The notes under the pieces are model-generated. The model did not search any database and had not been told where the DNA came from. It saw nothing but the letters and a program-made list of their open reading frames with translations. Positions 52,770 to 62,784 of a stretch of 64,000 nucleotides of DNA are shown one piece after another; within the stretch, counting starts at the first letter, position 1; each line of letters begins with the position of its first letter. Position numbers and translations under genes: made by a program. Source of the stretch: Azophilus sp963663395. Its GTDB lineage: Bacteria > Pseudomonadota > Gammaproteobacteria > Pseudomonadales > Azotimanducaceae. Where the stretch lies: assembly GCA_963663395.1 (NCBI GenBank), contig OY760226.1, positions 4,712,001-4,776,000 on the forward strand, in the 5' to 3' direction.

Positions 52770-54104
52770 TCAGGATCGCGCCGCATCCATCTCCGCGAGC
52801 AATCTCCGGTGCGCCCCCGCGTCCAGCCGATACGCCCTTGCCGCCAGCACCATGACCACCATGATGGCCGCTGGGGCCAGCGTCATCAGCCCGTGGATGG
52901 CGGCAAGCGATGCCGCCGTCTGTTCGGCATTCGCCACATAACCCGCCAGCGCCAGCACCGCGGCTATGCCGGCGCCGCCGATGGTCTTGGCCAGCTTCTG
53001 AAAGAAACTCGACATCGAGAAAATGGCGCCGTCCGCACGCACCCCGTGGCGCCACTGGGCGTAGTCCACGGTATCCGGCAGCATTGCCCAGCCGAGTACG
53101 GCGATCGGCGTGCCGCCCAGCGCCATCAGGCATCCCCAGAAGAAGATCAACTCGATCTCGGAATACGGCGTGAAGTACATTCCTGCCGAGGCCACGATCG
53201 TCACCAGCGCACCGATGAGAATACCGCCCGCCTTGCCGTAACGGCGGGCCAGCATCGGCGTGACCAGCAAGCCGAGAAACATGATCGACAACGTAATCTG
53301 GAACCAGGTTCCCACCAGGTCCGGCCGCTCCAGGTTGTACTTGAAGAAGTAGGGAGCGATCGCCTGGCGCACCGTGAACGAAAGCATGCCGCCGGTGAAC
53401 ATCACGATCACCACGATCAGCGGCGGGTTGAAAAACACCGCCCTGGCGCTGTCGGCGATTTTCAGCTTCTGCTCCGGCGGCGGCTGAATGCGTTCCCTGG
53501 TCATGGCGAACGTGATCCACAGCAACGCGGTCGCCGCTACGGCGTAGAGCAGCATCGACCACCGGTAGCCCTCGGCTTCGCTGTCGAACCAGCCGACCAG
53601 GTCCCAGGTGATGCCCGACACGACCAGGCCGCCCCCGAACGCACAGGCCATGCGAATCGTCGAGAGTACCGTGCGTTCGTCGTGGTCGGAGGTGAGCGAG
53701 GCGGTCAGGGCCGAGTACGGGATCGATACCACCGTGTAGGCGATGCCGAACGCGGTATAGGTGATGTACGCCCACCACAGCTTGCCCAGGTAGTCGAGGT
53801 CCGGCACGGTGAAGGTAAGAACCGCAAGGGCGGCGAGCGGCAGCGCGCCGAAGAGCAGGTACGGGCGCAGCCGCCCCCAACTGCTGCGCGTGCGCTCGGC
53901 GATGCCGCCCATCATCGGGTCCGTGACCGCATCGACCAGCCGCGCCACGCCCATCACGCCCGCGGCGGCGGCGGCGCTGAGGCCGAACACGTCGGTATAG
54001 AAGTAGAGCAGGTAGGTCATCGCGGAGATGAAGTACAGGTTGATGCCGAAATCGGCTATCCCGTAACCCACGCGCTCGGAATTGGGGAGCTTCTCCGGTG
54101 CCAC
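52770..54104 (-). CDS. GPH-family symporter
   Basis: A 444-residue transporter of the melibiose-type group, with INLYFISAMTYLLYFYTDVFGL, VDAVTDPMMGGIAERTRSSWGRLRPYLLFGA (loop 2-3) and IPYSALTASLTSDHDERTVLSTIRM. GTG 54104 overlaps the TAG of the CoA-transferase gene by one base (TAGTG), so both are coupled, implying transport and CoA activation of the same acid. Confidence 0.88.
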   Translation of the reverse strand: MAPEKLPNSERVGYGIADFGINLYFISAMTYLLYFYTDVFGLSAAAAAGVMGVARLVDAVTDPMMGGIAERTRSSWGRLRPYLLFGALPLAALAVLTFTVPDLDYLGKLWWAYITYTAFGIAYTVVSIPYSALTASLTSDHDERTVLSTIRMACAFGGGLVVSGITWDLVGWFDSEAEGYRWSMLLYAVAATALLWITFAMTRERIQPPPEQKLKIADSARAVFFNPPLIVVIVMFTGGMLSFTVRQAIAPYFFKYNLERPDLVGTWFQITLSIMFLGLLVTPMLARRYGKAGGILIGALVTIVASAGMYFTPYSEIELIFFWGCLMALGGTPIAVLGWAMLPDTVDYAQWRHGVRADGAIFSMSSFFQKLAKTIGGAGIAAVLALAGYVANAEQTAASLAAIHGLMTLAPAAIMVVMVLAARAYRLDAGAHRRLLAEMDAARS

Positions 54105-55288
54105 TAAATCACACCGTCGGCGCGCAACGCCTCGATCTCGCCCGGTCCATACCCCAGTTCACCGAGAATGGCATCGGAGTCGGCCCCTGGGTCGGGCGCC
54201 GCCTTTTCGAACCGGTCCGCCTGCGGAAAGGCGCTCAGGTTTATCGGCGAACGAAGCAGGTTCACATCCCCCAACTCGGGATGCGGCGCCGGTTTGGCCA
54301 TGCCGAGGTGCTGCGCGTGTTCGTCCTCGAACGCCTGGCCGATATCGTTGATCGGCCCGCACGGAACACCGACGTCGTTCAGCTTTCGCACCAGTTCCGC
54401 GGTAGTGAAATGCGCCGTCACCGCTTCGATTTCCGCGTTGAGGGCCTTCTTGCGTTCAGCGCGGTCCCGGGGATTCGCATACTCGGGCCTCTGCAAAAGT
54501 TCCCCGGCGTCCAGCGCCTCGCAAAACCGCTTCCACAGCCGTCCACCGGATGCCGCGATATTCACCAGGCCGTCCTTGCAGCGAAAGGCGCCCATGGGAA
54601 TCATGTAAGGGTGGTCGTTGCCCTGTTGCCGGGGCACTTCGCCGTTCATCGTGTAGCGCGCTGCCTGGAAGTCGAGCTTGTTCAGCATGGCCTCGAAGAG
54701 CGAGGTGTGCACCCACTGCCCTTCCCCGGTGCGCTCCCGGTGCAGAAGCGCGAGCAGAATCCCCTGGCCCAGGAACATGCCCGCGGACGTGTCGCTGATG
54801 GCGATGCCGACGCGCCAGGGCCCGGTGTCCGGCGGGCCGGTAATCGACATCAGCCCGCTCAAGCCCTGCACGATCTGATCCACTCCGGCGCGGCTGCTGT
54901 AGGGGCCGCTCTGGCCGAACCCGGAAATGCTGGCGTAGACGATTGCGGGGTTGACCGCCTTGACCGACTCGTAATCGACCCCGAGCCGGTGCTTCACATC
55001 GGCCTTGAAATTCTCAACCACGACGTCGGCGCCTTCGGCCAGCCGCATGAACAGCGCGTGTCCCCGCGGGTTTTTCAGGTCGAGGGTGAGGCTGCGCTTG
55101 TTGCGGTGCAGGTTCTGTTCGTCGGGGCCGTGCCGGTTGCCGCCGATACTCTGGCCCCGCGGCCCCGCACCGGACGACATCTCGATCTTGACGACGTCTG
55201 CGCCCCAATCGGTAAGCAGGCGCACGGCCGAGGGCCCTGCCCTGGCGTGGGTGAGGTCAAGAACCCGGATATGCTCGAGCGGGCCCAC
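54104..55288 (-). CDS. CaiB/BaiF-family (type III) CoA transferase
   Basis: A 394-residue class III CoA transferase: MGPLEHIRVLDLTHARAGPSA, LLTDWGADVVKIE, NLHRNKRSLTLDLKNPRG, LAEGADVVVENFKADV, YASISGFGQSGPYSSRAGVDQIVQ and the catalytic Asp in VGIAISDTSAG. Transfers CoA to a carboxylic acid, commonly bile-acid or aromatic acids in this family. Coupled to the downstream GPH symporter gene. Confidence 0.9.
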   Translation of the reverse strand: MGPLEHIRVLDLTHARAGPSAVRLLTDWGADVVKIEMSSGAGPRGQSIGGNRHGPDEQNLHRNKRSLTLDLKNPRGHALFMRLAEGADVVVENFKADVKHRLGVDYESVKAVNPAIVYASISGFGQSGPYSSRAGVDQIVQGLSGLMSITGPPDTGPWRVGIAISDTSAGMFLGQGILLALLHRERTGEGQWVHTSLFEAMLNKLDFQAARYTMNGEVPRQQGNDHPYMIPMGAFRCKDGLVNIAASGGRLWKRFCEALDAGELLQRPEYANPRDRAERKKALNAEIEAVTAHFTTAELVRKLNDVGVPCGPINDIGQAFEDEHAQHLGMAKPAPHPELGDVNLLRSPINLSAFPQADRFEKAAPDPGADSDAILGELGYGPGEIEALRADGVI

Positions 55289-55343
55289 TCAATGCTCCTG
55301 AAGAGTCAGCGCACCGCTTGTACCACAGCGGTGAATCCCTGAC

Positions 55344-55374
55344 AAAAAGGGGCCGGCAGTTGCCTGCCGGCCCC
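55344..55374 (-). terminator. Rho-independent terminator of receptor 3 gene
   Basis: On the minus strand an 11-bp GC-rich stem (GGGGCCGGCAG paired with CTGCCGGCCCC, four-base loop) is followed by TTTTTGTC. It begins about 43 bases after the stop codon of the receptor gene at 55417. Confidence 0.9.
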
Positions 55375-55416
55375 GAATGAAAGGCATTTGCGCCCGGCCG
55401 GGCGCCGCGTGTGCCG

Positions 55417-57744
55417 TTACAGGTTCCAGGCCACCTCGACGCCCCACATGCGGGGCGGGCTGACGTTCCGGTAGTCGAACAGCGGCGGTACGATGGTGCG
55501 TGAAACCACGTAGATCTCATCGGTCATGTTGATGCCGAAGACGCTCAGGCGATAACGGTCGCCGGGCGACTCGTAATTGATGCTGGCGTTCAGCAGTTCC
55601 ACGGAAGTGCGGTGGCTGAGTTCCAGGTGATCCGTGAACAGATCGTCGACGTAGCTGTAGGAGGCATTCAGCACCACTGCCCCGCCGTTAGCCAGGCTGT
55701 GGGTATAGGTGCCGGTGACCGCAGCGTTGAATTTGGGCGCAAGCTGGATGTCGAAACGGGAGTTGTCCTCATCGACAATGTAGGCATCCGGGCCGTCGGG
55801 ATACTCGATGGCGAGCACGACATCCCCGCCGCAGTCGGAGGTGGGGGGCGTGTCGTAGAGCTGCGCGCCGTTGATGTCGGCACAAAACTTCTTGTATTTC
55901 GTGTCGAGAATGCCCGCCATCACGTCGAGCCGGAAGGAAGGCGTCAACCAGGCGGAAACCTCCAGTTCGATGCCCTTCATCTCCGCCTTGGCGGCGTTGT
56001 CGGTCACCGTCTCCTGGGGATTGGTGGCGCCCGGCGGCAGGGGTACGAGGCGCGTGCGCTGCAGGCCCTTGATCTGGGTCAGGAACAGCGCCACGTTGGT
56101 GCGCACCCGGTTGTCGGCCAGGTCGGCCTTGAAGCCGAGCTCGTAGCCATCCACCTTCTCCGGGTCAAAACTCCGGTTGCAGGTGGCCGCCTGGCCGCAG
56201 CGGCCGTTGAATCCGCCGCTCTTGAAGCCCCGCTGGTAGGTGGCGTAGGTCATGACATCCGGGGTGATCTGGTAGCGCAACCCGAATTTCGGGCCCGCAT
56301 CCTCCCAGGAGCGGGAGTAGTCCTGCCGCGGGCCCGTGTTGGGGTACACGGCGAAGGTCTGCTGGTAGAAGTCTTTCTTCTCGTCGGTGTAGCGCCCGCC
56401 CACGGTCACCGTCAACTGTTCGGTGATGTCGTAGTTCACCTCACCGAACACCGACCAGGCATCGTGCTCCTGGCCGGTAATGCTGTACAGGGGAATCACG
56501 AAAGCGTTGGGATTGGGGGGCGAGAGCCGGTCGGAGCCGATGCCGGTGCGCCGTTCGAGGTCGTACTCCTGGTGCAGGTAGAACACGCCGGCGATGAAGT
56601 CGAAGCGGTCAAAGGCCGTCGAGGCGAAGCGCAGCTCGGTGGAGTACTGCTGGTGCGGCTGGCGCCGGTCCACCAGGAACATGTCGTAGGCGCCCACGCC
56701 GTCCGCATCGTATACCCAGGTCTCGTCGGTATCGCGGAAGTTGCTGAGCCAGGTAAAGGTGCCCCGGTCGAGTTCCCAGTTGAACTCCTTGGTGATGGAG
56801 AAGATGTCGATGTCCACGAAGCCGGGTTCGATGACATCGGCATCGAAATCGTCGTGCTTGTCGGCGTCGCCGAAGGGAACGCCGCAGTAGCCGTGGTTGC
56901 TGCAAAGCGAGCGGTTCGGGCCGGAATAGTTCTTCTGCGGCCGCACGTGCGACTTGTCCTGGTGCCACTCGCCGATGAAGGTGAGGTCCATGGCGTCGCT
57001 CAGGATGAATTGGATCGACGGTCGCAACGTGAGCTTGTCGTCCTTGCCGATATCGCGCGCGGAATCGTTGGCGGTTACCGCGCTCTTGTAGAAACCGTCC
57101 GAGTTCAGCGAATAGCCCGCCAGGCGCGCATTCACCTTGCCCTCCACGAGCGGCAGGTTGATGGCGGCGCGCACGTCGGTGCGGCCGTAGTTGCCTACCG
57201 TGACCTTGCCCGACATCTCGAACTCGTCGGTGGGCCGCCTGGTGCGGAGCTGAATCGCCCCGGAGGCGGTGTTCCTGCCGAACAGGGTGCCCTGGGGTCC
57301 GCGCAGCACCTCGAGCTGCTCCACATCGAACATGTCGAGGTTGTTCATCACCGGGCGGGTGTAGTAGATGCCGTCGACCATGATGGCCACCGGCGGGTCC
57401 AGGGTGGAATCCACTTCCACCAGGGCGTAGCCGCGCACGGAGGCGGCCAGCACGCTGCTCAGGATGCCGTTGTTGATGGTGACGTTCGGGGCCGGGAAGG
57501 GCATGGCGGCAAGGTTCGCCGCGAAGGTGAGGTCGAGCTGCTCTGCGGTAATTACGGAAACCGCCACCGGCGTCTCCTGCAGCGGTTCCTCCCGCTTGCG
57601 GGCGGTGCTGACCACCTCTTCAAGGACTCCGTAGCGGGCCTCGACATCGTCCACCTCGGCAACCGCCGACGTTTGCGGACCCAGCACCAGGGCCGTGAGC
57701 ATGCAGAAAGTAGCAGAAACGCTACCAATCGAATTGATTTTCAA
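55417..57744 (-). CDS. TonB-dependent outer-membrane receptor 3
   Basis: A 775-residue receptor. The chosen start is TTG 57744 with GGAG upstream, giving KINSIGSVSATFCMLTALVLG as signal peptide; the frame extends upstream but without a leader. Plug: LEEVVSTARKREEPLQETPVA, ASVRGYALVEVDSTLDPPVAIMVDGIYY, VEVLRGPQGTLFGRNTASGAIQL. The barrel ends RMWGVEVAWNL with an aromatic-type terminus. Like receptor 2 it belongs to the group used for bulky organic substrates. Confidence 0.92.
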   Translation of the reverse strand: MKINSIGSVSATFCMLTALVLGPQTSAVAEVDDVEARYGVLEEVVSTARKREEPLQETPVAVSVITAEQLDLTFAANLAAMPFPAPNVTINNGILSSVLAASVRGYALVEVDSTLDPPVAIMVDGIYYTRPVMNNLDMFDVEQLEVLRGPQGTLFGRNTASGAIQLRTRRPTDEFEMSGKVTVGNYGRTDVRAAINLPLVEGKVNARLAGYSLNSDGFYKSAVTANDSARDIGKDDKLTLRPSIQFILSDAMDLTFIGEWHQDKSHVRPQKNYSGPNRSLCSNHGYCGVPFGDADKHDDFDADVIEPGFVDIDIFSITKEFNWELDRGTFTWLSNFRDTDETWVYDADGVGAYDMFLVDRRQPHQQYSTELRFASTAFDRFDFIAGVFYLHQEYDLERRTGIGSDRLSPPNPNAFVIPLYSITGQEHDAWSVFGEVNYDITEQLTVTVGGRYTDEKKDFYQQTFAVYPNTGPRQDYSRSWEDAGPKFGLRYQITPDVMTYATYQRGFKSGGFNGRCGQAATCNRSFDPEKVDGYELGFKADLADNRVRTNVALFLTQIKGLQRTRLVPLPPGATNPQETVTDNAAKAEMKGIELEVSAWLTPSFRLDVMAGILDTKYKKFCADINGAQLYDTPPTSDCGGDVVLAIEYPDGPDAYIVDEDNSRFDIQLAPKFNAAVTGTYTHSLANGGAVVLNASYSYVDDLFTDHLELSHRTSVELLNASINYESPGDRYRLSVFGINMTDEIYVVSRTIVPPLFDYRNVSPPRMWGVEVAWNL

Positions 57745-57840
57745 TGGATTCTCCCCATGGTTGTTCGCAATCAAGCGGCCGGCGAACCTGGCGGTTTGCC
57801 GGACTATCCGCCCGCTGACTGTGCGCAAAAGCGACGGCGA

Positions 57841-57868
57841 ATACTATAACACGCGTCTATTTTTGCAA
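57841..57868 (-). promoter_or_regulatory. Possible promoter of receptor 3
   Basis: Minus-strand TTGCAA (57868-57863) and TAGTAT (57846-57841), 16 bases apart, in a locally AT-rich patch about 97 bases upstream of the receptor start. Weak match. Confidence 0.35.
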
Positions 57869-58207
57869 GCCTGTGTGCGGACGTAAAGGGGCAACAACGG
57901 GATTGAAACGGTACAGGAGCTACTCCGACGGGCGTATTCCAGGACGTTGCCGCGTTGGTTGCTCGAACCGATCAAATTTCAATCGTGATCTCATGTCACG
58001 GTCGATTTCTTTCGCTATGCTAAGGCCCTGTATGCATCAAGTTCTCTTGATCATTGACAAACGCCGGGAACGGGCGCCAGGTCTCGCCGCCCAGCGGCGG
58101 CGCCATCTGTGCGCGGCTGCTCCAGGCGGCTTGCGCGGTAAACTCCGAACAGGGCGTCGACGCCGCGAATAAAACCGCTCGGCGGCCTTCTCAACTGACG
58201 GTCACGG
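57869..58207. other. Gene-free stretch of about 340 bp
   Basis: Between the divergent receptor 3 gene and the CoA-transferase alpha gene. No gene, tRNA or clear hairpin seen; probably regulatory. Confidence 0.4.
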
Positions 58208-58930
58208 CTCATCGACAAGACACTGGGTTCACTGGCTGAAGCTGTCGCGGACATTTCCGACGGCGCCAATTTGATGATCGGCGGCTTCGGCGGGGCCGGC
58301 GCGCCGCTTGAATTGATTCATGCGCTGATCGACCGTTTTCGTGCAACAGGCGCGCCCGGGGCCCTGACCGTCATCAACAACAACGCCGGAAACGGCAGCA
58401 TTGGAATCGCGGCGTTGATCCGCGCCGGCATGGTCGCAAAAATGATCTGCTCGTTTCCGCGCTCATCGAATGCCGATGTCTTCATCGAAACGTACCGCGC
58501 AGGGGCGATCGACCTGGAACTGGTTCCCCAGGGCACGCTGGCAGAGCGCATTCGCGCCGCGGGCGCCGGCATACCGGCTTTCTACACGCCAACCTCCTAC
58601 GGCACCGAACTCGCCGCGGGCAAACCGGTCGAGGAGTTCGACGGCAGAATGTATGTGCGCGAGCAGTGGCTCAAGGCCGACCATGCGATTATCAAGGGGC
58701 ATCGCGGCGACACCTTCGGCAACCTGACCTATCGCCTGGCAGCCCGCAATTTCAGTCCGCTGATGGCGATGGCTGCAAAGCGCACGGTCGCGCAGGTGAG
58801 CGAATTGACGGCGCCCGGCGCCATCGATCCCGAAGCCGTCGTCACTCCGGGCATTTTCGTCGACGGGGTCGTGGAAGTCGCCGAACCGCAACAGGAAGAA
58901 GCGCTGGTGCGCGCAGGGGTGGTCTACTGA
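58208..58930 (+). CDS. 3-oxoacid CoA-transferase, alpha subunit (start unresolved)
   Basis: Alpha subunit of a class I CoA transferase (ScoA/PcaI-like). Homology-like N-terminus reads IDKTLGSLAEAVADISDGANLMIGGFGGAG, followed by INNNAGNGSIGIAALI, SFPRSSNADVF, LVPQGTLAERIRAAGAGIPAFYTPTSYGTE and GDTFGNLTYRLAARNF. Between an in-frame TGA at 58196 and the conserved segment there is no ATG, GTG or TTG. The first ordinary starts are TTG 58268 and ATG 58271, which would lose ~20 conserved residues. CTG codons at 58223 and 58232 are alternatives. Either a rare start is used or the start codon has mutated. Last base shared with the beta-subunit start (TGATG). Confidence 0.8.
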   Translation, partial: LIDKTLGSLAEAVADISDGANLMIGGFGGAGAPLELIHALIDRFRATGAPGALTVINNNAGNGSIGIAALIRAGMVAKMICSFPRSSNADVFIETYRAGAIDLELVPQGTLAERIRAAGAGIPAFYTPTSYGTELAAGKPVEEFDGRMYVREQWLKADHAIIKGHRGDTFGNLTYRLAARNFSPLMAMAAKRTVAQVSELTAPGAIDPEAVVTPGIFVDGVVEVAEPQQEEALVRAGVVY

Positions 58931-59607
58931 TGATCCGCGCAAAGCTCTCCAACGCCCAGATCGCCTGGCGCGCGGCACAGGATATCGAGGACGGCGCCTA
59001 CGTGAATCTCGGTATCGGCTTTCCCGAACAAATCGCCAGGTTCCAGCCTGAGGGCCGCCACGTTACCTATCACTCCGAGAACGGCATCCTGGGATTCGGC
59101 CGGGCGCCGGCTGAAGGGGAAGAGGACTGGGACCTTGTCAATGCGGGCAAGAAAGCGATCACGCTGAACCCCGGCGCTTCTTTCTGTGACCATGCGGTCA
59201 GCTTCTCGATGGTGCGCGGCGGCCATCTCGACCTGGCCGTGCTGGGCGCCTACCAGGTGGCCCAGAACGGCGATCTTGCCAATTGGCGCCTCGGCGCCCG
59301 GGGCGTACCCGCCGTGGGCGGCGCCATGGATCTCGTGCACGGCGCCAAACGGGTCGCCGTGGTCACCGATCACGTGACCAGGGATGGAAAACCAAAACTC
59401 GTTGAGCGCTGCACCTTTCCGTTGACGGGCGTTGGCTGCGTAATGTGCGTCTACACTTCGCTGGCCGTGATGGACATAGTCGACGGCCGGTTCATCCTGC
59501 GCGAAAAGCTCCCGGAAATCTCCCAGGATGACCTGCAGGAGGTTACCGGGGCACCGCTGCACGTCGAAGGAGAGGTCGCCGACTTGATCGTACCCGCGGT
59601 TGACTGA
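58930..59607 (+). CDS. 3-oxoacid CoA-transferase, beta subunit
   Basis: Beta subunit, 225 residues. MIRAKLSNAQIAWRAAQDI, YVNLGIGFPEQIA, YHSENGILGFG with the catalytic Glu, LNPGASFCDHAVSFSMVRGGHLDLAVLGA and AVVTDHVTRDGKPKLVERC are diagnostic. The start overlaps the alpha-subunit stop by one base. Together the pair transfers CoA to 3-oxoacids such as succinyl/3-oxoadipyl or acetoacetate; the exact substrate is not clear. Confidence 0.92.
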   Translation: MIRAKLSNAQIAWRAAQDIEDGAYVNLGIGFPEQIARFQPEGRHVTYHSENGILGFGRAPAEGEEDWDLVNAGKKAITLNPGASFCDHAVSFSMVRGGHLDLAVLGAYQVAQNGDLANWRLGARGVPAVGGAMDLVHGAKRVAVVTDHVTRDGKPKLVERCTFPLTGVGCVMCVYTSLAVMDIVDGRFILREKLPEISQDDLQEVTGAPLHVEGEVADLIVPAVD

Positions 59608-59777
59608 GCACCTGCAAACCATTCAACGAGACGGCATCAGTGCGCACCGCGCAGACGCCGTCCATGCGTCCCTCCCTTGCCATGCGGAGGCTCGCACTAC
59701 CCTGCCCCGGCCCTTAAACTGCGCCCCTCTTTCCTCACGCATCCCAACCCGGGGCCCTGAATTACACGAGAGGCACC

Positions 59778-61583
59778 ATGAGAAAAGCAGCCATAATCTT
59801 GATCGTGATTGCGGTCGCCGTCGTCGCCGGCGGCTTCCTCTACATCGCCAACCTGCCCGAACCCGAGGCGCCCCCGGAACGGAACGACACCACCCTGAGG
59901 TACACCGAAGGCGGCGAGGTGGTCGGCTTCATCGACGATTTCGGCGCCCGCGCCTGGATGGGCGTGCCCTTCGCCGCGCCGCCGGTCGGTGAGTTGCGCT
60001 GGAAGGCGCCCCGGCCGCCCGCCCGGAGCAGCGAAGTGATCGAGGCCCTGGCCGCGGGGCCCATGTGCCCGCAGTTCGAAACCATTCTCAGCGGCGGCGA
60101 ACTCGGCGGTGAACCGTTGGTGATCGGCAGCGAGGACTGCCTCTACCTCAACATCTGGTCGCCGCCGAATGCCCGTGACCTGCCCGTCATGTTCTGGATC
60201 CACGGTGGCGGCAATACCATCGGCCACGCCGGCAGCTTCATCGGCGCCAAGCTCGCCGCGGCGCACAACCTGGTGGTGGTCACCACCAACTACCGCCTCG
60301 GTGTCTTCGGATGGTTCAACCACCCCGCGCTGCAAACCGGCAATCCCGCGGACGATTCGGGCAACTACGGCACGCTCGACCTGGTGCGGGCCCTCGAGTG
60401 GACCCGGGACAACATCGCCGCGTTCGGCGGCGACCCCAACCGCGTCACCGTATTCGGTGAGTCCGCCGGCGCCTACAACACCCTGGCGATGATGGCTTCT
60501 CCCCTGGCCGCCGGGCTGTTTCACCGCGCCGTCGTGCAGAGCGGCGGTTTCGAGGCGGCCGATCCCGTTCGGGGCCGCAACTTCAGCGACGAAGGAGGTC
60601 ACGAGTTCAGCGGCCCGGAAATCGTCAACCATCTGCTGGTCGCCGACGGCCTTGCCGATGACACTCGCGGCGCCCGGCGGCACCAGGAAACCATGGACAA
60701 CGCCGCAACACGCGATTACCTGTACGGCAAGTCTCCAGGCGACATTTTCGCCGCAGTCGACGGCGGCCCCTTCGGCATGTTCGACATGCCCGACAATTTC
60801 GGCGACGGCCACGTGCTGCCAAACCTGCCCACCGACGAGATTTTCTCCAGTGCAGGCAATCACAACCAGGTTCCCGTCATCCTCGGCACCAACCGCGACG
60901 AGCCGACCCTGTTCATGACCCGTGACCCGAGATATGTCGACAGTACCTTCGGCATTTTCTTCTCGCTGAAGGACGAACAGACCTACCGCTCGGTCGCCCA
61001 CTACGGCGCGCGGGCCTGGAAAGCGCGGGGCGTCGACCAGCTTGCCCGGGCCATGACCGCATCCGGCAACGCGGACGTCTACGCCTACCGGTTCGACTGG
61101 GACGAGGAGCCGAGCATCCTGGGCTACGACCTGAGCGTCGCCCTGGGCGCGGCCCACGCCATCGAGATCGGCTTCGTATTCGGCGAGTTCAACGGGCTCG
61201 GCCTCGGCTACTTGTATCCGGACGACGAGAACCAGTGGCGGCTGTCGGACAGCGTGATGTCCTACTGGGCCGAGTTTGCCTATACCGGCAACCCGGGCGC
61301 CGGCCGCGACGGCGCCGAGACGCCCTGGCTCGCCTGGGGGCAGGACGGCATGACCCAGATCATTCTCGACACGCTCACCGACGGCGGTATCCGCATGGAC
61401 GACGATGTGGTGACCTACGAGACGTTGAAGGCGGAGTTGGTCGCCGATGCGGACTTCGGCGACAAGTCCGTCCACTGCGCCACCTATGTGCGTACGTTCC
61501 GGGATACGGACCTGTTCGATGGCGCCGAGTACGAGGCGCTCGGCTGCAGCGAGTGGCCGCCGGAGAGCATCTCCCGGTTCTGA
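59778..61583 (+). CDS. Type B carboxylesterase (membrane-anchored)
   Basis: A 601-residue alpha/beta-hydrolase of the cholinesterase-like group. N-terminal hydrophobic anchor or signal (AAIILIVIAVAVVAGGFLYIA). Oxyanion loop HGGG at 142-145, nucleophile Ser229 in VFGESAGAYN, the conserved SEDCLYLNIW and VTTNYRLGVFGW. Cys residues typical of the family are present. Acts on carboxylic esters in the periplasm; the neighbouring CoA transferases suggest the released acids are activated and degraded. Confidence 0.9.
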   Translation: MRKAAIILIVIAVAVVAGGFLYIANLPEPEAPPERNDTTLRYTEGGEVVGFIDDFGARAWMGVPFAAPPVGELRWKAPRPPARSSEVIEALAAGPMCPQFETILSGGELGGEPLVIGSEDCLYLNIWSPPNARDLPVMFWIHGGGNTIGHAGSFIGAKLAAAHNLVVVTTNYRLGVFGWFNHPALQTGNPADDSGNYGTLDLVRALEWTRDNIAAFGGDPNRVTVFGESAGAYNTLAMMASPLAAGLFHRAVVQSGGFEAADPVRGRNFSDEGGHEFSGPEIVNHLLVADGLADDTRGARRHQETMDNAATRDYLYGKSPGDIFAAVDGGPFGMFDMPDNFGDGHVLPNLPTDEIFSSAGNHNQVPVILGTNRDEPTLFMTRDPRYVDSTFGIFFSLKDEQTYRSVAHYGARAWKARGVDQLARAMTASGNADVYAYRFDWDEEPSILGYDLSVALGAAHAIEIGFVFGEFNGLGLGYLYPDDENQWRLSDSVMSYWAEFAYTGNPGAGRDGAETPWLAWGQDGMTQIILDTLTDGGIRMDDDVVTYETLKAELVADADFGDKSVHCATYVRTFRDTDLFDGAEYEALGCSEWPPESISRF

Positions 61584-61605
61584 CCGGCGCGGGCCGGGTT
61601 GCGCC

Positions 61606-62784
61606 CTATCGCCGCGCCTGGCTCATGACCGGCCTGCAAAGCAGCGCGCCGACGAAAATGCAGGCGGCGGCAAACCAGCCGTTCGCCGCGAAGCCGCCCG
61701 ATGCATCGCTGATAAAGCCACCGGCAAAGGGCGCAATCGCGCCGGCGATCATGATGAATGCCGGATGGGATGCCGCCAGCCCGCCCGATGGATCGAACCG
61801 CGACAGAACGCCGAGCATGATCGGCATCACCGCGGTGGGCAGGGCCGCGAACAAGGGTGTGGCGATGAAGAACGCCGGCACCGTACCGATGTTGGACAGC
61901 GACACGCCGGTAACCAGCAGAATCGCGACGATGACGGCGATGGGCAGCCCCGGCGCCATGCGGCTGCCGACCCAACCGGCCAGTAGCGGGCAGGCGATGC
62001 CGACCAGTGCCCCGGTCATCAGCACATAGCCGATCGTCTCCGCCTCGAGGGGAATGGCGCGCCCCACCCTGACCAGGAAGAGCGCCAGCGTTCCATGGCC
62101 GAAGAACATGACGCCGAGCCCTACCAGGGCGAGCCAGCCGACCCCCTTCGAAGGGGACACCGTGGCGGGATCGGCAGGCGGCAGCGGTTTCGGCACCGGG
62201 GTGCCCCGAATGAACGCGAGCGCGAGCAGCGCACAGACAATGTACACCGCGTACAGGCCATCCAGCTCGTTCCAGTCCAGAAACGAGGGTGAAACTTCAT
62301 TTGCCAGAAGATGCGCGTGCAATGCCCGGGGCAATACGAAAGCAAGGGCCAGGCCCATGACGCCCACCAGGGAATTGATGACGCCGAAGGTCAATTCCGG
62401 AGTGGCCGACCGGGCGGCGGTAGCCATCACCGTAGACAGTACCGCCCCCAGCGCGAAACCGGCCGGAGCGCGCAGCGCCAGCAGTTCCCACACCGAACCC
62501 GTGAACAGCGACAACAGGTTGAATCCGGCGATGGCCAGCGCACCCAGCAAATACACCCGGTGCGGGTTCAGTCGCGAAGCCAGCCTGCCGAGCAGCAGGT
62601 TGCCGGCGGCGATGCCGCTCAATTCCGTGGTTGCGACCAGCCCCGCCTGGAAGTTGGTGGCTGAAAACGACAGGACGACCGCATCGACATTGAAAGCCAT
62701 GCCGAGGGATGCAGCGAACGCCAGCAGCAGCACCGCCGTGAGCGCCACCGACTGCGTCACCGTAAAGTGGATACGACCTTCCAT
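61606..62784 (-). CDS. MFS transporter
   Basis: A 392-residue transporter with about 12 helices, starting MEGRIHFTVTQSVALTAVLLLAF. It has LLGRLASRLNPHRVYLLG (loop 2-3 region) and a central loop rich in Pro (IRGTPVPKPLPPADPATVSPS). ATG 62784 fits the first helix; the longer upstream frame has no family match. It converges with the carboxylesterase gene and may export or import its products. Confidence 0.8.
   Translation of the reverse strand: MEGRIHFTVTQSVALTAVLLLAFAASLGMAFNVDAVVLSFSATNFQAGLVATTELSGIAAGNLLLGRLASRLNPHRVYLLGALAIAGFNLLSLFTGSVWELLALRAPAGFALGAVLSTVMATAARSATPELTFGVINSLVGVMGLALAFVLPRALHAHLLANEVSPSFLDWNELDGLYAVYIVCALLALAFIRGTPVPKPLPPADPATVSPSKGVGWLALVGLGVMFFGHGTLALFLVRVGRAIPLEAETIGYVLMTGALVGIACPLLAGWVGSRMAPGLPIAVIVAILLVTGVSLSNIGTVPAFFIATPLFAALPTAVMPIMLGVLSRFDPSGGLAASHPAFIMIAGAIAPFAGGFISDASGGFAANGWFAAACIFVGALLCRPVMSQARR

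Noticed and set aside
55612..57849. Open frame of 745 codons on the + strand opposite receptor 3
   Set aside because: It is the antisense of a full TonB receptor gene; GC-rich codon use leaves the opposite strand open. It has no domain features.
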